A stretch of 64,000 nucleotides of DNA, taken from assembly GCA_013396915.1 (NCBI GenBank), contig VWZL01001322.1:283967-347966 (forward strand), written 5' to 3'. Position 1 is the stretch's first letter. Every line of letters begins with the position of its first letter. The notes beneath the pieces are model-generated. The model was given only the letters and a program-made list of their open reading frames with translations. It ran no database searches and was not told where the DNA came from. The translations under genes and the position numbers were made by a program. The DNA is from Stercorarius parasiticus (Eukaryota; Chordata; Aves; Charadriiformes; Stercorariidae). Below are positions 1-13,400 of the stretch, piece after piece.

Positions 1-503
1 AAGGAGTCCAAGTTTTCCTGGACCTCATCCCCAGCCGCTTTGCTGTGCCTGCGTCCCAGCGCGATGCTTCGCTCCGTGCGGCTGTACGAGCTCCCCGAAG
101 TGCCTGGCTGGTGAGGGGGGCTCCTGGAAACGCTGCGGGGTGCTGGGAGCTCGACTTCCGAGCAACACCAATGGCGGTTTGAAGCTGAACTCCACTAGGG
201 AGGGCTTGGTTTTGGTGAAACAAAAAAAACCCCAGACAGTTTTAAAAGGCTCCTGCCAAGTCAGATCTCCAGTGAAGCCCTTCCTGTCTGCGGGGAGCAG
301 ACGGGCATGCACTTGGAGCATTAAATCTCACCAGGGAGAAGGCATCCATGCGATCTATAGGAGAGTCATTAAAGGATGTGGATCCTCTGCTCCTACAAAA
401 ACATGATGATGAGCACTTCTACTGGGCTTGAAATATAGCGAATGCTAGTTTACTGGGAGCTTTGAAGACCAGCCTGAAAAAAACAAGAATTCAAACACGT
501 ATG

Positions 504-1290
504 GAAGAATCACAGACTAGTCAGGGTCGGAAGGGACCTCTGGGGATCATCCAGTCCCACCCCCTGCCAGAGCAGGGTCACCCACAGCAGGTGGGACAGG
601 AACGCGTCCAGGCGGGTTTGGAATGTCTCCAGAGACGGAGACTCCACCACCTCTCTGGGCAGCCTGTGCCAGGGCTCTGCCGCCCTCAAAGAAGTTTTTC
701 CTTATGTTCAGATGGGATTTCCTGTCTTCCGGTTTGTGCCCGTTGCCCCTTGTCCTGTCACCGGGCACCACTGAGAAGAGCCTGGCCCCATCCTCTTGCC
801 CCCCACCCGTTAGCTATTGCTGAGATCCCTCTCAGCCTGCTCTTCTCCAGCTGAACAGCCCCAGGGCTCTCAGCCCTTCCTCAGCAGAGGGATCTCCAGT
901 CCCCTGAGCATCTCCGTAGCCTCCCCTGGACTCTCTCCAGCAGTTCCCTGTCCTTCTGCAACCANGATTTCCTGTCTTCCGGTTTGTGCCCGTTGCCCCT
1001 TGTCCTGTCACCGGGCACCACTGAGAAGAGCCTGGCCCCATCCTCTTGCCCCCCACCCGTTAGCTATTGCTGAGATCCCTCTCAGCCTGCTCTTCTCCAG
1101 CTGAACAGCCCCAGGGCTCTCAGCCCTTCCTCAGCAGAGAGATCTCCAGTCCCCTGAGCATCTCCGTAGCCTCCCCTGGACTCTCTCCAGCAGTTCCCTG
1201 CCCTTCTGGAACTGGGGAGCCCAAACTGGACCCAGTGCTCCAGATGTGGCCTCAACAGGGCAGAGCAGAGGGGGAGGATGACCTCCCTTG
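504..1290 (-). mobile_element. CR1 LINE 3' fragment with internal tandem duplication
   Basis: On the plus strand the element begins AGAATCACAGACTAG, then GGTCGGAAGGGACC, the reverse complement of a CR1 3' end. It continues through typical CR1 text: CCACCACCTCTCTGGGCAGC, TCTTCTCCAGCTGAACAGCC and GGGGAGGATGACCTCCCTTG. The copy is 5'-truncated, as nearly all avian CR1 copies are. Its middle third is present twice (716-958 and 966-1208), with an N between the copies. Without that duplication the element would be about 540 bp. Confidence 0.93.
716..1208. repeat. Near-perfect 250-bp tandem duplication around an N
   Basis: Bases 716-958 recur at 966-1208 with an offset of exactly 250. The differences I can see are G/A at 890/1140 and T/C at 951/1201, so identity is about 99%. 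Position 965, directly before the second copy, is N. This layout is typical of an assembler joining two overlapping contig ends through a minimal gap, though a real recent tandem duplication is possible. Confidence 0.93.
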
Positions 1291-1774
1291 AAAAGGGAGT
1301 GAAGAAAAGTGTGTTCTAAAAAGTGCTTTCAGTTAAAGGAAGGGTTGTGACGCTGGACGCATACGTCCTGCCATCAGCACCCTGCCCCGCAGTACGCGAG
1401 GCAAAACCAGTCATCGCTCTCCTGCCCATGGACCCCACCAGAGCTGGGGTGGGACCTTTGCTGAAACACCTGGGAGACACCTGAGCCCAGCGCCGGGCTC
1501 TCCATCGGGGCCGGGCAGGTCTTGGACAAAGGCCAGACACCATCAAACACCGAACCAAGGGTTAACAGAGTCATATCGGGGTGGGAGGATGAGAGCCCAG
1601 GTCCCTTGTTTCACAGGAGGGTAAAAATGACAAAGAAGAATTGCTGTAATAACCTGGGACACAAAAGCTTTTACTTCCCGAACACGAGTCATTCAAACTT
1701 TAATCAAAACCTGCCAGCTAGCTGTACAAGAAATGGGATTGTGGGTTTTAAGCTCAAGTTTAAAAAGATGTACT

Positions 1775-1789
1775 AAAAAAAAAAAAAAA
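1775..1789. repeat. 15-base A homopolymer
   Basis: An A run following GATGTACT in intron 12. The sequence before it has no recognisable gene or retrocopy structure. Confidence 0.9.
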
Positions 1790-4580
1790 GGATGAGGCCA
1801 TGAAAAAGGCAAAAAATATCCCGATTCCAAGTGGACGGAGGCAGCCCGTAAATGCTAAAAATCAAAACACAGACAGGGGTGGTTCATTTTGCAGCTGCTC
1901 ACGTCACCAAGCCGTTGCTTCAGATAAAAATTACACAGCCAGTCATCGTGTCATCTGATCTTGCTATTTAGACTCACTGTGGCTGAATAAGGAAGCCCCA
2001 GAAATACGGCTCGGAGAATTGCAAGAAAAAGTTAGGGGTTTTTTTGTCAGCTAACCTAAGGCTCTTGTGTAAATCAGCAGCTCTGCCGTATCAGCAAGAG
2101 AAGTGTGGGATCAGCTAAACTGGAACCAGTTAAGAGGAAAAAACTGAATTTAAAGTCTGCCTCGCGATGCTGAGCTTTCCTTCGACCCCGATTATGCCTT
2201 TTAACTGTTTCCCTCCGTCGGAGGCGTTTGTGGCAGCCACCTTCGCTCTGTCAGCCCCGCTCCCTCTCCACGGGGTCGGTTTTAAAGAACTCCATTTCTC
2301 AGTAGTTGTGACGGAGCCTGAAGGACACACGAGCGACGCAGCAGCTCCTGCTCGAGGCTGCAGCCGATGTGAAATAACTGAAAAGTATTGATCGCTCACG
2401 TTTCTCAGCAGAGGTTACTGACTGGAACCCAGAGGTAACTTAGCTCTCACGATGCACGTTTTTGCCAGTCACCATTTTGGCAAGAACCTCCCGGTTTTAT
2501 CTGCTTTGGCCCCTCCGAAGCAGCGAACGCTCCCCAGCAAAGCCTTAAAATTTCACAGTGCCCTTAGGTACCACCAGTACATAAAGGCCGTGCAAAACTG
2601 GAGGGAAATGGAGGGATGGTGCAAAATGTGTCTCATTTCCAAGTGAGACCAAGGGCTTTGGTACTGATTGTTCTGTCCCATTCCACAGGCACCAAACCTG
2701 AGCCGTAGTAGAATTTTTTGGATATTGCCACATCTCTGTGGGCTTGCTGCAGAATTTGGGTCTTGAGGTCAATTCAGTTCAAGCTCCAGAAGTTTAAGGG
2801 CATTAAGCTTTGAAGATTTATGTCAATTAGCTTCATTACAAGGTATATTTCTAAGCTGGAGCCACTCTTCTACCTACTGTCTGGGATCTTTATCTAAAAG
2901 ACGTTGAATTCAGCAGATGTGGAAGCCTGGGAGGTTCTTTAGGCTCACGGAGCAAGAACCACTTGGTTCCAGAGCAGCTTTTCCTATAACCAGTCACCAA
3001 GAGGGAAGGAAAAAAAAGGAACAGATGGGGAGGGAGGGCTCAGAGGAGGAAAGCGTGTTTGTTCAAGCAGCCCCAGCTCCCCGACTGCCTCCCAGCAACA
3101 GAGGCAAAGCTTTGCAGGTCTCTTACGCGGTGCTGGGACTCGGCTCTGCCGAGGTGCGGGATCTGCCACCGGCGCTGCTAGGGAAGGCAAAGAGCACAAG
3201 AGCATGTTTCCATGGCAGGTTCAAACCCCAACGTTTGCAGCCCCTCTTTGGTCAGAAGCTCTGAACCCTCTCTGGCAAGAGCCAGGTAAGTTCCCTCCCA
3301 TCAGATGCTCATTACAAAAAAAATCCCATTTATTCCCCCAGCATTTTACCCTCCCCCACCGCACTCCACGCGTGGGTGCCCTCTTCCACCCTCACCCACT
3401 CGCAGCTTTGCTCTTTCACAACGCAGGATGAAGGATAAGAGAAAGTTTTAACTCGATTTTAAGGAAAGTTGGCTCCTCTGCTGTGTTTCTTGCTGGGAAG
3501 ACACAACGCCTGCTGCAGTACTACGGCGCTGGAGAGGACGGTGCAGGGTAAAAGGACCCTCCCCGTCTTTTTACTTCCTTTAAATGTAGATAAGAGTTTT
3601 CTAAAAACAACTTCTCCCCGATGCGTGGAGGTAACGTGCCCAAAAGCGGCAGATGAGAGGACAGCGCGATAACAACTCGCTCTGCTCCCCGGGGATGGGA
3701 TAAGTTCCCTGGCCCAGGGCAGGTCCCCACCATCCAACACCCTGGCAAATTCCCTTCCTCCCCTGCATCCCTTCCCCAGAGCTGGATTCAAAGTGCACAT
3801 TAACTCCGGGTGCGCGGCCAAGTCCACTTCTTCCCATTGCACTGTCCTCCCCTAATACAAACGGGATTTGATGCTTTTCAGGTTCAGTCCCAGCACTGAC
3901 AGCCCCGCGGTCAAAACACAGCAGCGAGGACTTGCAGGTGGCTCCTTCAGCACAAAAACACCCACGAACTTTTCCTCAAAAGCAGAGAACTGCCTTGTGC
4001 TATTTAAAAACCGAACGGTAATAAAATAATCACATGGCAAAGGGTTACCTTTCACAACCCAGCCTTTGCTAAACATCACTCGGAGCTGGAGGAGGGCACG
4101 GTTACGCACAGTCAAACCTGTATTAACAACGAACGCAAAGGGAAATAACCCTGCTTCGTGCCCTCAGCCCTCCATGAAAAGAAGCCAGTCTCCTAAATCA
4201 CACACCAACTCAAACACCGGTTTATTGCTGGTCATCTTGCTTTAACTCTTAAGAGGCTGCAAAGTTAAGAATACAGGGGAAGGGCACAAACCTAAAGAGG
4301 GAATGAAGGCTTTAAAGCATCCCCGTCCTCCGCAACCGGTCCTCAGCTGCACTCTACAGCACTAAGACGGGGCTGGAAGAGAAGATACCTTGAAAATAGC
4401 CTACGCTACAGTTTTTTAGGCTGTTTTTTCCCAGTGGTTAATTATTAAAATACAAAAATACCATGTTTAAATATAGCGCTGCGGTTCAGACTTAGTTGAA
4501 GCCTGAACACTCAGTTCCGATTTGTTTTGGCTTAACCTGTTTTTTTTTCCACTGAAGCATCAAGCGCCCGTCCCTGAACA

Positions 4581-4702
4581 GGTTTTGGGGTGCATTTGGG
4601 GTGGGGTTTTTTAGGTTTTGGGGTTTTTTATTTGTTGGTGGGGTTTTTTTTGGTTTTCTGGTGGCGGGTAGGGTTTTGGTTTGGGGTTTTTGGTTTTTTT
4701 TT
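4581..4702 (+). repeat. G/T-rich tract with many GGGG and TTTT runs
   Basis: For 122 bases the plus strand is almost only G and T, built of GGTTTTGGGG, GGGGTTTTTT and GGTGGGG-type units with a few A, C interruptions. It is not an exact tandem repeat. At least four G runs of three or more occur within short loops, so the plus strand could form a G-quadruplex; the ANKS1A-sense strand is the C/A-rich complement. Confidence 0.85.
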
Positions 4703-6014
4703 CCACACCCACAGAAATAAAGCCACAAAATCCTTTTGCCTCCAAAATCAATACAATCATAGCTGTTAATTCCTAATCTATAGGGGTAGCTGGCTCCAGG
4801 CTACAAGGATATTTTAGCCAATGAGGCCTGAAACGCTACCAAGAAAACAGACAAACTATGACAAAGTTAAAGACTTTGGGAGAAGGACAGGCTGCGAGGA
4901 TGGGAGAGAGCCCTTCAGCAAACCCCAAGACAAGGGGTGCGATGGGAAAGAGATGCAGAGCGGTCACCAGGACAGAAGCACACTGATTTATTTTCACGTT
5001 TGCCTACATTTTGCCAAAGAATAAAAATACCCCGGAAAAAAAGGAGATGGGTGCGGCTGAGAGTCATCCCGGGGATGGGGAAGCGGTAAAGTCTTCCACG
5101 CAGGCAGGCAGCCACGAAAACATAGCAACTGGCAATTTACTCCAAAACAGAACTTTATCTTAAAACAAACTATCCCGAGCGATGGAGTTCTGATTAATGG
5201 AGAAAGAGGTATTTGTTTGTAGAAGGCCAGCAAAAGCCAAGGCAGCTTGGAGGAGACGCTGGGTGCTGAGGTTTGTTCTGCCGGCGAGACAGAGGATATT
5301 TCAACACCAGAGCCCTGCAAAGTTAATTCCCCACCTCACGGCACTTGTGGCAGAAGCATCTAATGGCTTTTGACATGAGCAGGATGCAGAATATCTCCTC
5401 TCCTCTGATACCACCCCTGCATGACCAGCAGGAGGCCCGGAGATGGACAGGTCCCACATCTCCTGTGAAGACAGAGGTGCCAGGAGGGCATCGAAGCCTC
5501 CAGGGACCCTTCTCCTCCTCCTCTTCCTCGGACACGCATGGCCCCACTCTGCTTCATTTCCACTCCCCTGCCCCGATGGACGTGAAGCCGTGGGGTCCAT
5601 ATTAATCCCTCCAGTTTCTCCTCCCCAGAGCCAACGCTGAAGTTTTTGGAGCCAGCGAGTCCATTGAGAGAGACGGAGGATGACTAAACAAGTCCCGGGG
5701 TCTTTTATCACCAAAATAAAAGACAAACGATGCGAGGCTGTCTGCAGCAACTCATCTGCATGCAGAGAAACGAAGCTTCATTCAGAAAGCACAGAATCGA
5801 GCAGCACTCCATTAGCATGACACTCGCCCAGGTTCGCGGGTGTCTTTATGCTACTGCAGCTTTCTGGAAGGGGGTCAGTAAAACCTCACCTATGGCTGAA
5901 AATCCCTTACATTTACCATCGGCTTAAATGCAGTTTTGTGCTCAGTCTCCACATGCAGCATCAGTGATTCCCAAGGACACAGCAAGGTTGTCCCGGGAGA
6001 AAAAAAAAGAATTA

Positions 6015-6044
6015 AATATATATATATACACACACACACACGCA
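6015..6044. repeat. Compound (TA)n(CA)n microsatellite
   Basis: ATATATATATATATA passes directly into CACACACACACAC and then GCATATGCC. It is a simple compound dinucleotide repeat and likely polymorphic. Confidence 0.95.
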
Positions 6045-7047
6045 TATGCCAGCATTTGGATAAGCAGACATTGCCAAGAGCTGCAGCTCTCCTACCCCAG
6101 GCAGTTCCGAAGCAGGGTTTCCCCCTCCCTCCATCGTGGTCAGAGCATCCAGCTGCTTCGGATCTGCACCTCTGCTCTGCAGCCCCACATCCCCAGCATC
6201 CCACACCCCCAACCCAGCTCCAGGCTCTCAGCCCCACAACACAGCTCTGTTTTGAGTAAATACACGCTTCCCTGCTTCGAAATTAAGGCGGCCAAGCAGG
6301 AGGGGAGGTTGCCTACGTTAACCGGGAGGCTGGCAGTGTGCCTACGACACCAGGCTACGTTGGCCAACCTTTCCACGCGGCGCTTGCTTTCCAACACCTC
6401 CCTCACGCACACACAAACACACACTCCTTCGCGGGGAGTTTATTTCTGAGAAGCCAAATATTAGCATTAAAATCCAGATATGCCTTGATAGACAAAGGAG
6501 AGCACCTTTGACGCTTTTATTCTGGGAAAAAACAGCCTTTAGAGTTAACTCAGGCACACAGAAGAAAACTCCAATGAAGTGGTTTTCCCCTTAAATCTCT
6601 ATAACAACTTCAGACTTGTTAAATCAGGTACGAACAGAAGGAGATGTAACAGATCGCTTATTTCTACTGCTCTGCGCAGGCTCCTCACTGCTGCGTCAGC
6701 CCCCAGTATCTGGAGCTACATGTTATCATTAGGGATGATTTCACGTTGAAGGTGTGTCTGTGCATGTACGTACACGCACACACATGTAACTACACCACGT
6801 CGCCTTTGGGAACCAAACCAGCAGAAAACAACTTATTTTTTTCCCTTTGGGGTGCTTTCTGTGGTTCAGCAGCTCTCCCAAAGGTGACAGCAGCATCCCC
6901 ACCCCTGCGACACAGGGGGGACTGTCAGCTTGTGCCGTCCCCAAGACCGTTAAGGGACAGTGAAATGGGGTTTCTCCTCAAAACCTCTCCTGCCTGGTGC
7001 TTCTCACATTTACCTTTCCTTGTGACGTGATTTCTGGTACCACATGT

Positions 7048-7490
7048 CATCATAGAATCATAGAATGGTTCGGGTTGGAAGGGACCTTAAAGACCATCTA
7101 GTTCCCACCCCCCTGCCCTGGGCAGGGACACCTCCCACCAGCCCAGGCTGCTCCAGGCCCCGTCCAACCTGGCCTTGAACCCCTCCAGGGATGGGGCAGC
7201 CACAGCTTCTCTGGGCAACCTGGGCCAGGGGCTCACCACCCTCACAGCCAAGAATTCCTTCCTCACATCTCATCTAAATCTCACCTCTTGCAGTGTAAAA
7301 CCCATGGCTCCCCTCCCTGCTCCAGAGTCCCTCCCCAGCTTTCCTAGAGCCCCTTGAGGGGCTGGAAGGTCTCCCCGGAGCCTTCCCTTCTCCAGGCTGA
7401 ACCCCCCCAACTCTCTCAGCCTGTCCTCACAGCCAGCCCTCGGATCATCTTCATGGCCCTCCATCGCCCATCTCTTTCTAAGCTCTGCAC
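7048..7490 (-). mobile_element. CR1 LINE 3' fragment
   Basis: It starts TCATCATAGAATCATAGAAT followed by GGTTCGGGTTGGAAGGGACC and runs through the canonical CR1 blocks (CTGGGCAGGGACACCTCCCA, CTTCTCTGGGCAACCTGGGC, CTCCCCGGAGCCTTCCCTTC, CGGATCATCTTCATGGCCCT). The clean 3' end and low divergence suggest a fairly young insertion. It is in the same orientation as ANKS1A transcription. The 5' end fades near 7490. Confidence 0.95.
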
Positions 7491-10400
7491 ATCGCAAGGA
7501 AAAACCCTGCGTAGGGTCAACCTCTGTGGCCCCTTCCCAAACCAGCTGCTCAAACCCACCAGTCCAGAAGCCTGATGGCAAGGAAGACAAGCTACAGCAC
7601 ATCTGACAGGGAAACAGAAGCACTGAGCAATAAAGTTATTCAGATAAAAGTCTATAATTAAATAAAAAACACACAGAAACAAATGGCACGCTATCTGCCA
7701 TATGTATGGTATTAGTGCATTATAATGACACCCTGCAGCATAAGCATAATTAAGAATATCTCAGGATTCCTATTATAAATCCTTATTATTAGGGGTTCAT
7801 AACCTACCGTACAAACTCGCCTGGGGCTAGAGCTCGGCAGGCAAGAGAGCAGTTCCAGCAGCATATTTTATTCTTGAAAGCCACTTACAAAGTTGGGTTT
7901 AAAGGCTATCAGTATTTTAAATTTCTGCAATTCCAAGTAAGTGTCAAGGGTTAAGACTTCATTATTTCTAAGCTTCTACAACTGAGGGATGGGGCAGATT
8001 TGGTTTAAAATTATTTAAAAAAGCAGACAAGCTGCTTCTGCAGTTTAAAAACCCCTTTGAGTACAAACACCCCCAACAACAAAGTGACCAGCCTGGTGGG
8101 ATAGCTCTAAAACACAGGGGAGAAAAATAAGGGTGCATTAGGTCAACGGAGGATGCCGGGATGCAGAAAATGCCTCCATTTGATGCTTCAAATGGTGCTC
8201 CATTTCGCACCAACACTGCGGCACCAAACCCCAACTACAGCAAAGGTAAGATCAGCCATGAGCCGTACGGTTGCCTGAAAAAAATGATGATCCCTCCTGC
8301 ACACAAAGCCCAACTCTCAACCTTCGACATCGTGGTTGAAAATTCATGTTGGGCAGTTCGGAGGCGACTCCAGCTGAACACGGGATGCTGCCAGCCATTT
8401 CCAACTGGTTTATGGATTTTTTTTCTAGTAAACAAGAGCAAGTTATTTTGGGGTTGCTGGGAAGAAAAAGAAAGCAGAGCTACTTAAATCAAGATTTAGG
8501 TTTTGTTTTGTTTTTTTTTTTTAATTGCTGACTTGTGAAATCATCTCTCGAGAGATGCAGCCGACAGTCCGGAGGGGAGGGACGAGGTCAGCCTGAGCAA
8601 ATGACTCCAGCAGCAATTGCACAACGGTGCTGAACACCAACACCCCACACCAGAGCGATGGACTGAACGGAAAAACAGCTTCAACCAGCCCTTTTGAGCC
8701 TCTCAAAATTAATAACCAATTTGCACCCCAAGTCCTGTAAATGGCAATAATGCCCCTTTAGCTGATACTTCCACGTTTTCCAGGCTTCTCCGTAATTGCA
8801 CTGGCCCAGCTCCTCCTGCTTCTCATTTCAAGTTTAGGAAAGACATGGTGAAAAGACACCTCGGACAGCTTTCCCCAGCAGCCAGACCGAGATGAAGTCC
8901 ACGATATTTGACGTGCCGCTCGGCATTTATTAGCGGCATCTCATCTCTGAGCACTTGCTGCTCTCCCAGCCCAGGAAAATGAGGCACAGCGCATGTCCAG
9001 GGTCTGATCTCGCCGCAGCTTCCCAGGCAGATTCACAATAATTGAGGTTTGAGGTGACAATAGCACAGATAACAATAGAGGGGCCGAAGCCAACACAAAG
9101 AAAGGCAGCTTTTCTAAAAGCCAACACAACGCAGGCTCAAAATACCCCCATGATTCGGGCGCTCGCAGGCAGCGGGCAAGCCAAGGAGATGCTGCATGCA
9201 GGCGCTCATCTGGGAGACAATAGAGCAGGTGCTGCTTTAACGAGCAATTAGACTCTGCCTGCTTCCCTGTTTATCCTGCTGATGCAAGACACAAGTGATC
9301 CAAGGCATTTTCCCCAGAAAAGCCTTCAGTTAATTGATACCTGATATTACTAAATGATACTGCAACCCTGAAGGTGGGAGCAAGGCTGCTCAGACCCAGC
9401 TGGGATCTGCCCTCGGAGCGGAGGGATGGCTGGATCGCAGCATCCAGCAGGATCTCCACCAGGAAAGGGATGGGGTTGCAAATATGAAGAACAGGAGAAG
9501 GACCTGGGACAATACCTGCTGGCTCCTTAGCGCAAGCGTAGTCCTGGGAAATGTGGATGTGGGCCATGGATCTCATTTCTAGATTGGCAACAGCCCATAA
9601 ACCACTTCTGGTTTAGTTTATGATGCTTGGGCTTATGTTCTCAACATCCCCATCCCATAGAGCAGAAGCCTCATATTTCATCGCTCAATATATTCTGCGT
9701 ATACAAAAGGTCCCAGCCTGTGTTATGGACTCAGCATAACAAATACCAAAGGCCTGGGAAACAGAATGCTCAATTTATTAATTCAAACCTAAACTACAAA
9801 ATCACATTTGGACACCTGAACTTCAGAGCTCCCCTTCTATATCCTCCTCCGGCAGTTTGTGCTTTCCACACACAATGTGAGGACTCACTAAATTTGTTAT
9901 TTATTTCAAGATATTCTGCAACTGTTCACTAGTGATAAAGGCGCACACATTTTCTGGCTTCATACGGTCTCTGCAAAACTCATTTGGATCGGGATCAGGG
10001 ACTGTTGCTTCACACCACACTCCAGGCCGGGTTTTGGTACAAATCCCAAAATTACAAATCTGAACACATACCAAAAGGAAAGAAACTTAAGGTATAAACT
10101 TGTATTTCCCAACCAGCGCGTGGTGGATCTGCGGTTTCAGAGCCCTCCGAATATCAAATGTTTTTTTTGACAAACACCCAGCAAAATTCGACATTAACAT
10201 GACACGGAAGATGGACAAATGCGACAACGCCTCCGCTCAAAACACTGAAATGGCCAGACGCTGGTTATTTTGAACTCACACTAAAACAAAAAAGGCAAAA
10301 ACCTCTTAAGAATATCAAATCAGTCTTCACAGCCACATCTTCATACTCTCACATCCTAACACACAAAACCGAAAACGATGTTCTGCTCTTGGGGCGAGGG

Positions 10401-13400
10401 TTGCCTCCAGCTCGCAGGATGCAACACAGCACGGTGAAGCCTCTTTGGAGGCCTCGGACAGAGCTACAGAAATGCTGTTTTTAAAAAATAAAAGTTTCTG
10501 AAGCGCTGGAAGATGCAAAGTGGAAGAGAACATAATGAAAGACTGAATTTAGTGAGGACACTGAGACCGGACATTCCTAGAAAAAAAAAAAAGAAGAGTC
10601 CCAAATACGCTAACGATCACAAGATCGCTACGTAACCAAAATATCCATCAGAGAATGTATAATTTACACAGAATAAAAAGCTTCTGATTCAGAAATACCA
10701 AGTTAATACACTTGAAAACTTAACGGAAACACACAGCAGCAGCAGCCTGAAATTGCTGTATTATTCTAGTGCACATGGGCTAATTTAGAGCCACGTCCAG
10801 CTTGTAATTGGTGACCTTTAAGTACGAGGAGGAAGAAGTGGCTGTGCGTTTAGGGGTGCATGGAGGGCGTTTTCACAAATCCTCTCCAATGCCTGGATGA
10901 AAGGCTCCTTCCCCACACGGGGTGGCCGATAAACCGCTACGTCCCACTGTATTTTGCAAACCTGCCTTAGGGAAAAGCCACCCCGGATTCCTTGTCTATC
11001 TCCGGATTAACTGAGATGATTCAAAGACCTGCCAAATATAGTTCTTGTTATAGGTCTAAACGAGCAGCGACATTTAGACCTACAGGAATTACCATTACAT
11101 TTAATATTATTTACTATTATATGTATTAGTATTTACGTTTGCCTTTCAGACCAGAACACCAACCAATTTTATCTACAAAACTGTCAAATTGGCTTTAATT
11201 TGGCTTGGATTGGTTTAGCTCAGTATTATTATATCATTTTAACAGGCTGGCCACCTGCAATAGATACAAAGCAAACCTCTATCACGGAAAGACAAAAGCT
11301 TTCACTTCACAAAAAGTTAATTAGGATGGAGGAAATCTCACCATTGAGGGCAAAGGGAAAAGAGAATGGACGCGAGGGATGATGTAAGAATTCCTGACCT
11401 TAGCACAGGAAAAACAAGAGGAAATGTTGGGATCTGGAGATAATAGAATAATCAGCCCAATAATTAAGTTGATTAAGATCCTGATGGACACACTTGCTTA
11501 GAATAGCGGAAATCAGAACAAAAATACTGACCACATTACTGCTTTTCCCCCTAAACAACAAAAAAAATTATAAAATATTTCAAACAGGCAAAGGGAAAAC
11601 TGGAAAGCGAGCTCAGAGGCAAGGGGCACCGCGCTTCACCGACAGGCTCTGCCTGGTCCCACGAGCCGAACCTAGGGCAAGAGAAGCTCCAAGACTTAAA
11701 AACCCGAACCAAAAGAATAGAAATGAAACATTTTAGGAAGTCCGGGCTGCTGGCAGGCTGGAAGGCACCCTGTGACCCGCAGGACAGGGATGTCCTTGAA
11801 CCAGGCAAGTGCAGATGCCCGGGCTGGAGCCCACCCACTGCAGGCAGCATCGATACTGAGAGGCTGAATATATTGTTTTCTCAACTGCATTTCTCACTTG
11901 AAATCCCAGGATTTTGATCCACAGCGTGGGCCATACGGGAGCCGTTACCCGGCAGGTAAAGCTGCGTGAGCTTGTCAGAACAAAAAGCACAGAGCTTTTT
12001 ACAAGATGCAAGTTCACCAGGCACAAAAATAGCAGCTCTCCCCCTGCATGACAAGGGAAATATTTGCATTTTCTTTCAACGCCAGCTCACAGCTCTGAAT
12101 TTCAACTTCGAGGTGTCGTTTTTAGGGCAGTGGCAGGTTTTGCATGGAGAGCTTTCCTGAAAGTTTCACGTTTCGATGCAAATGTTCTTAATCCTCAACT
12201 GTAAGCGTGTAATTAAGGCACTAATTCCACTAGGTACTCAAGCACCCCAGCGCTCCTGACAAGGTTAATGGAGCTCAAGTATTTAAAGCCACCCCACAGC
12301 AGCCCCAGCCTCTAACAAATTGCTCCCCAGCCCTTCAAAACCTGCGATGGGAGGCACGACAGATGTGCCGTTTGCTCCTGGCACCCATCCTTATGTGACA
12401 TGAAGGCCCCCAAAATGGGCGAGAAACAGGCAAAACACCACAACCATAGTTATGGCAAATGGGAAAGAATTCCTTCCGCGGCGATAGTGAAACATGGAGC
12501 ACCGCTGCAGTTATTCATAGGAGATGATGGCTGTCCAGTGCCGTAATTAGGTACAGAATATTAATTAATTCTTCAATTAATTCACTTGGGGGAAAAAATG
12601 CATCAAAGTCGTGGACTGTGCATCTCCTTTTGTTGTAAAAAAAGGTAAAGATGCATATTTTATTCAGTTCCATAAATTTCTCCTGAAATTGGTCTGATCT
12701 CCTCCTAAAAGAGCGAAAGACAGAACACAAAGCAACCACCTCATCTTGTGAAATTGATGCTGGAACCCCTGAGCCCAGCGTTCATTACAAATTCAGCATC
12801 GGAGCCACTTACTCGATAGCAGACAGCTGCAAGGGAAGGATTAAGGGATGTCAGGAGCCAGGTCTGAGGCTAATTCACAGTAGCCTGCCTCATTCTTTGC
12901 CCCTGAAACACTTCCCAGCTCATTTTTCTTACTGACACCTACAACCCAGAAGAGCCGCTAACTCCAACAGCACGGTGCCTCAGCTCCAGACCTCTCTGTG
13001 CGGATGTAGATACGGGCTGGTGACACAAGGTTGCACAGATGCATCTCCCAGATCTTACAACCTACCAAGAACAACCACACCACGATCCTCCAAAACACCC
13101 TCCCGTGGAGCAGGGGGGTCCTGGCCACACAGGTACGAAGTACAAATGAATGACAGAGACAACTGCAGGAGCAGCAGCGCATTGGGAACCTATTACAAGG
13201 GCACTAAACCTAAATTCCTGAAGCCAAGACGCAGCCCAACACCCCTGTGTTTTGCCAAAGCCAAACGCCTTCCCTCTTCCTCCTCTACAAACGGAGCCCA
13301 TTTATCTGCTATTTGCATCTAGGGTTTTCCACTTCACCGCCACGCTCGGTCCCGTGAGCACCAAGACTGCACAGGACGCAGCTTCCAAATACCCCCCGTA

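Noticed and set aside
462..1291. Overlapping open frames of 74-130 codons
   Set aside because: They are translations of the reversed CR1 3' end and its duplicated part. This portion of CR1 as oriented encodes no protein on that strand.
5301..5750. 149-codon minus-strand open frame with an EEEEE and RKRRRRR run
   Set aside because: The charged run comes from a CTCCTCCTC stretch, and nothing else suggests a gene.
5928..6449. 173-codon plus-strand open frame
   Set aside because: It runs through the TA/CA microsatellite (IYIYTHTHA) and low-complexity text, with no family resemblance.
12063..12072. ATTTGCAT octamer motif
   Set aside because: A single octamer without neighbouring motifs is uninformative in a window this size.
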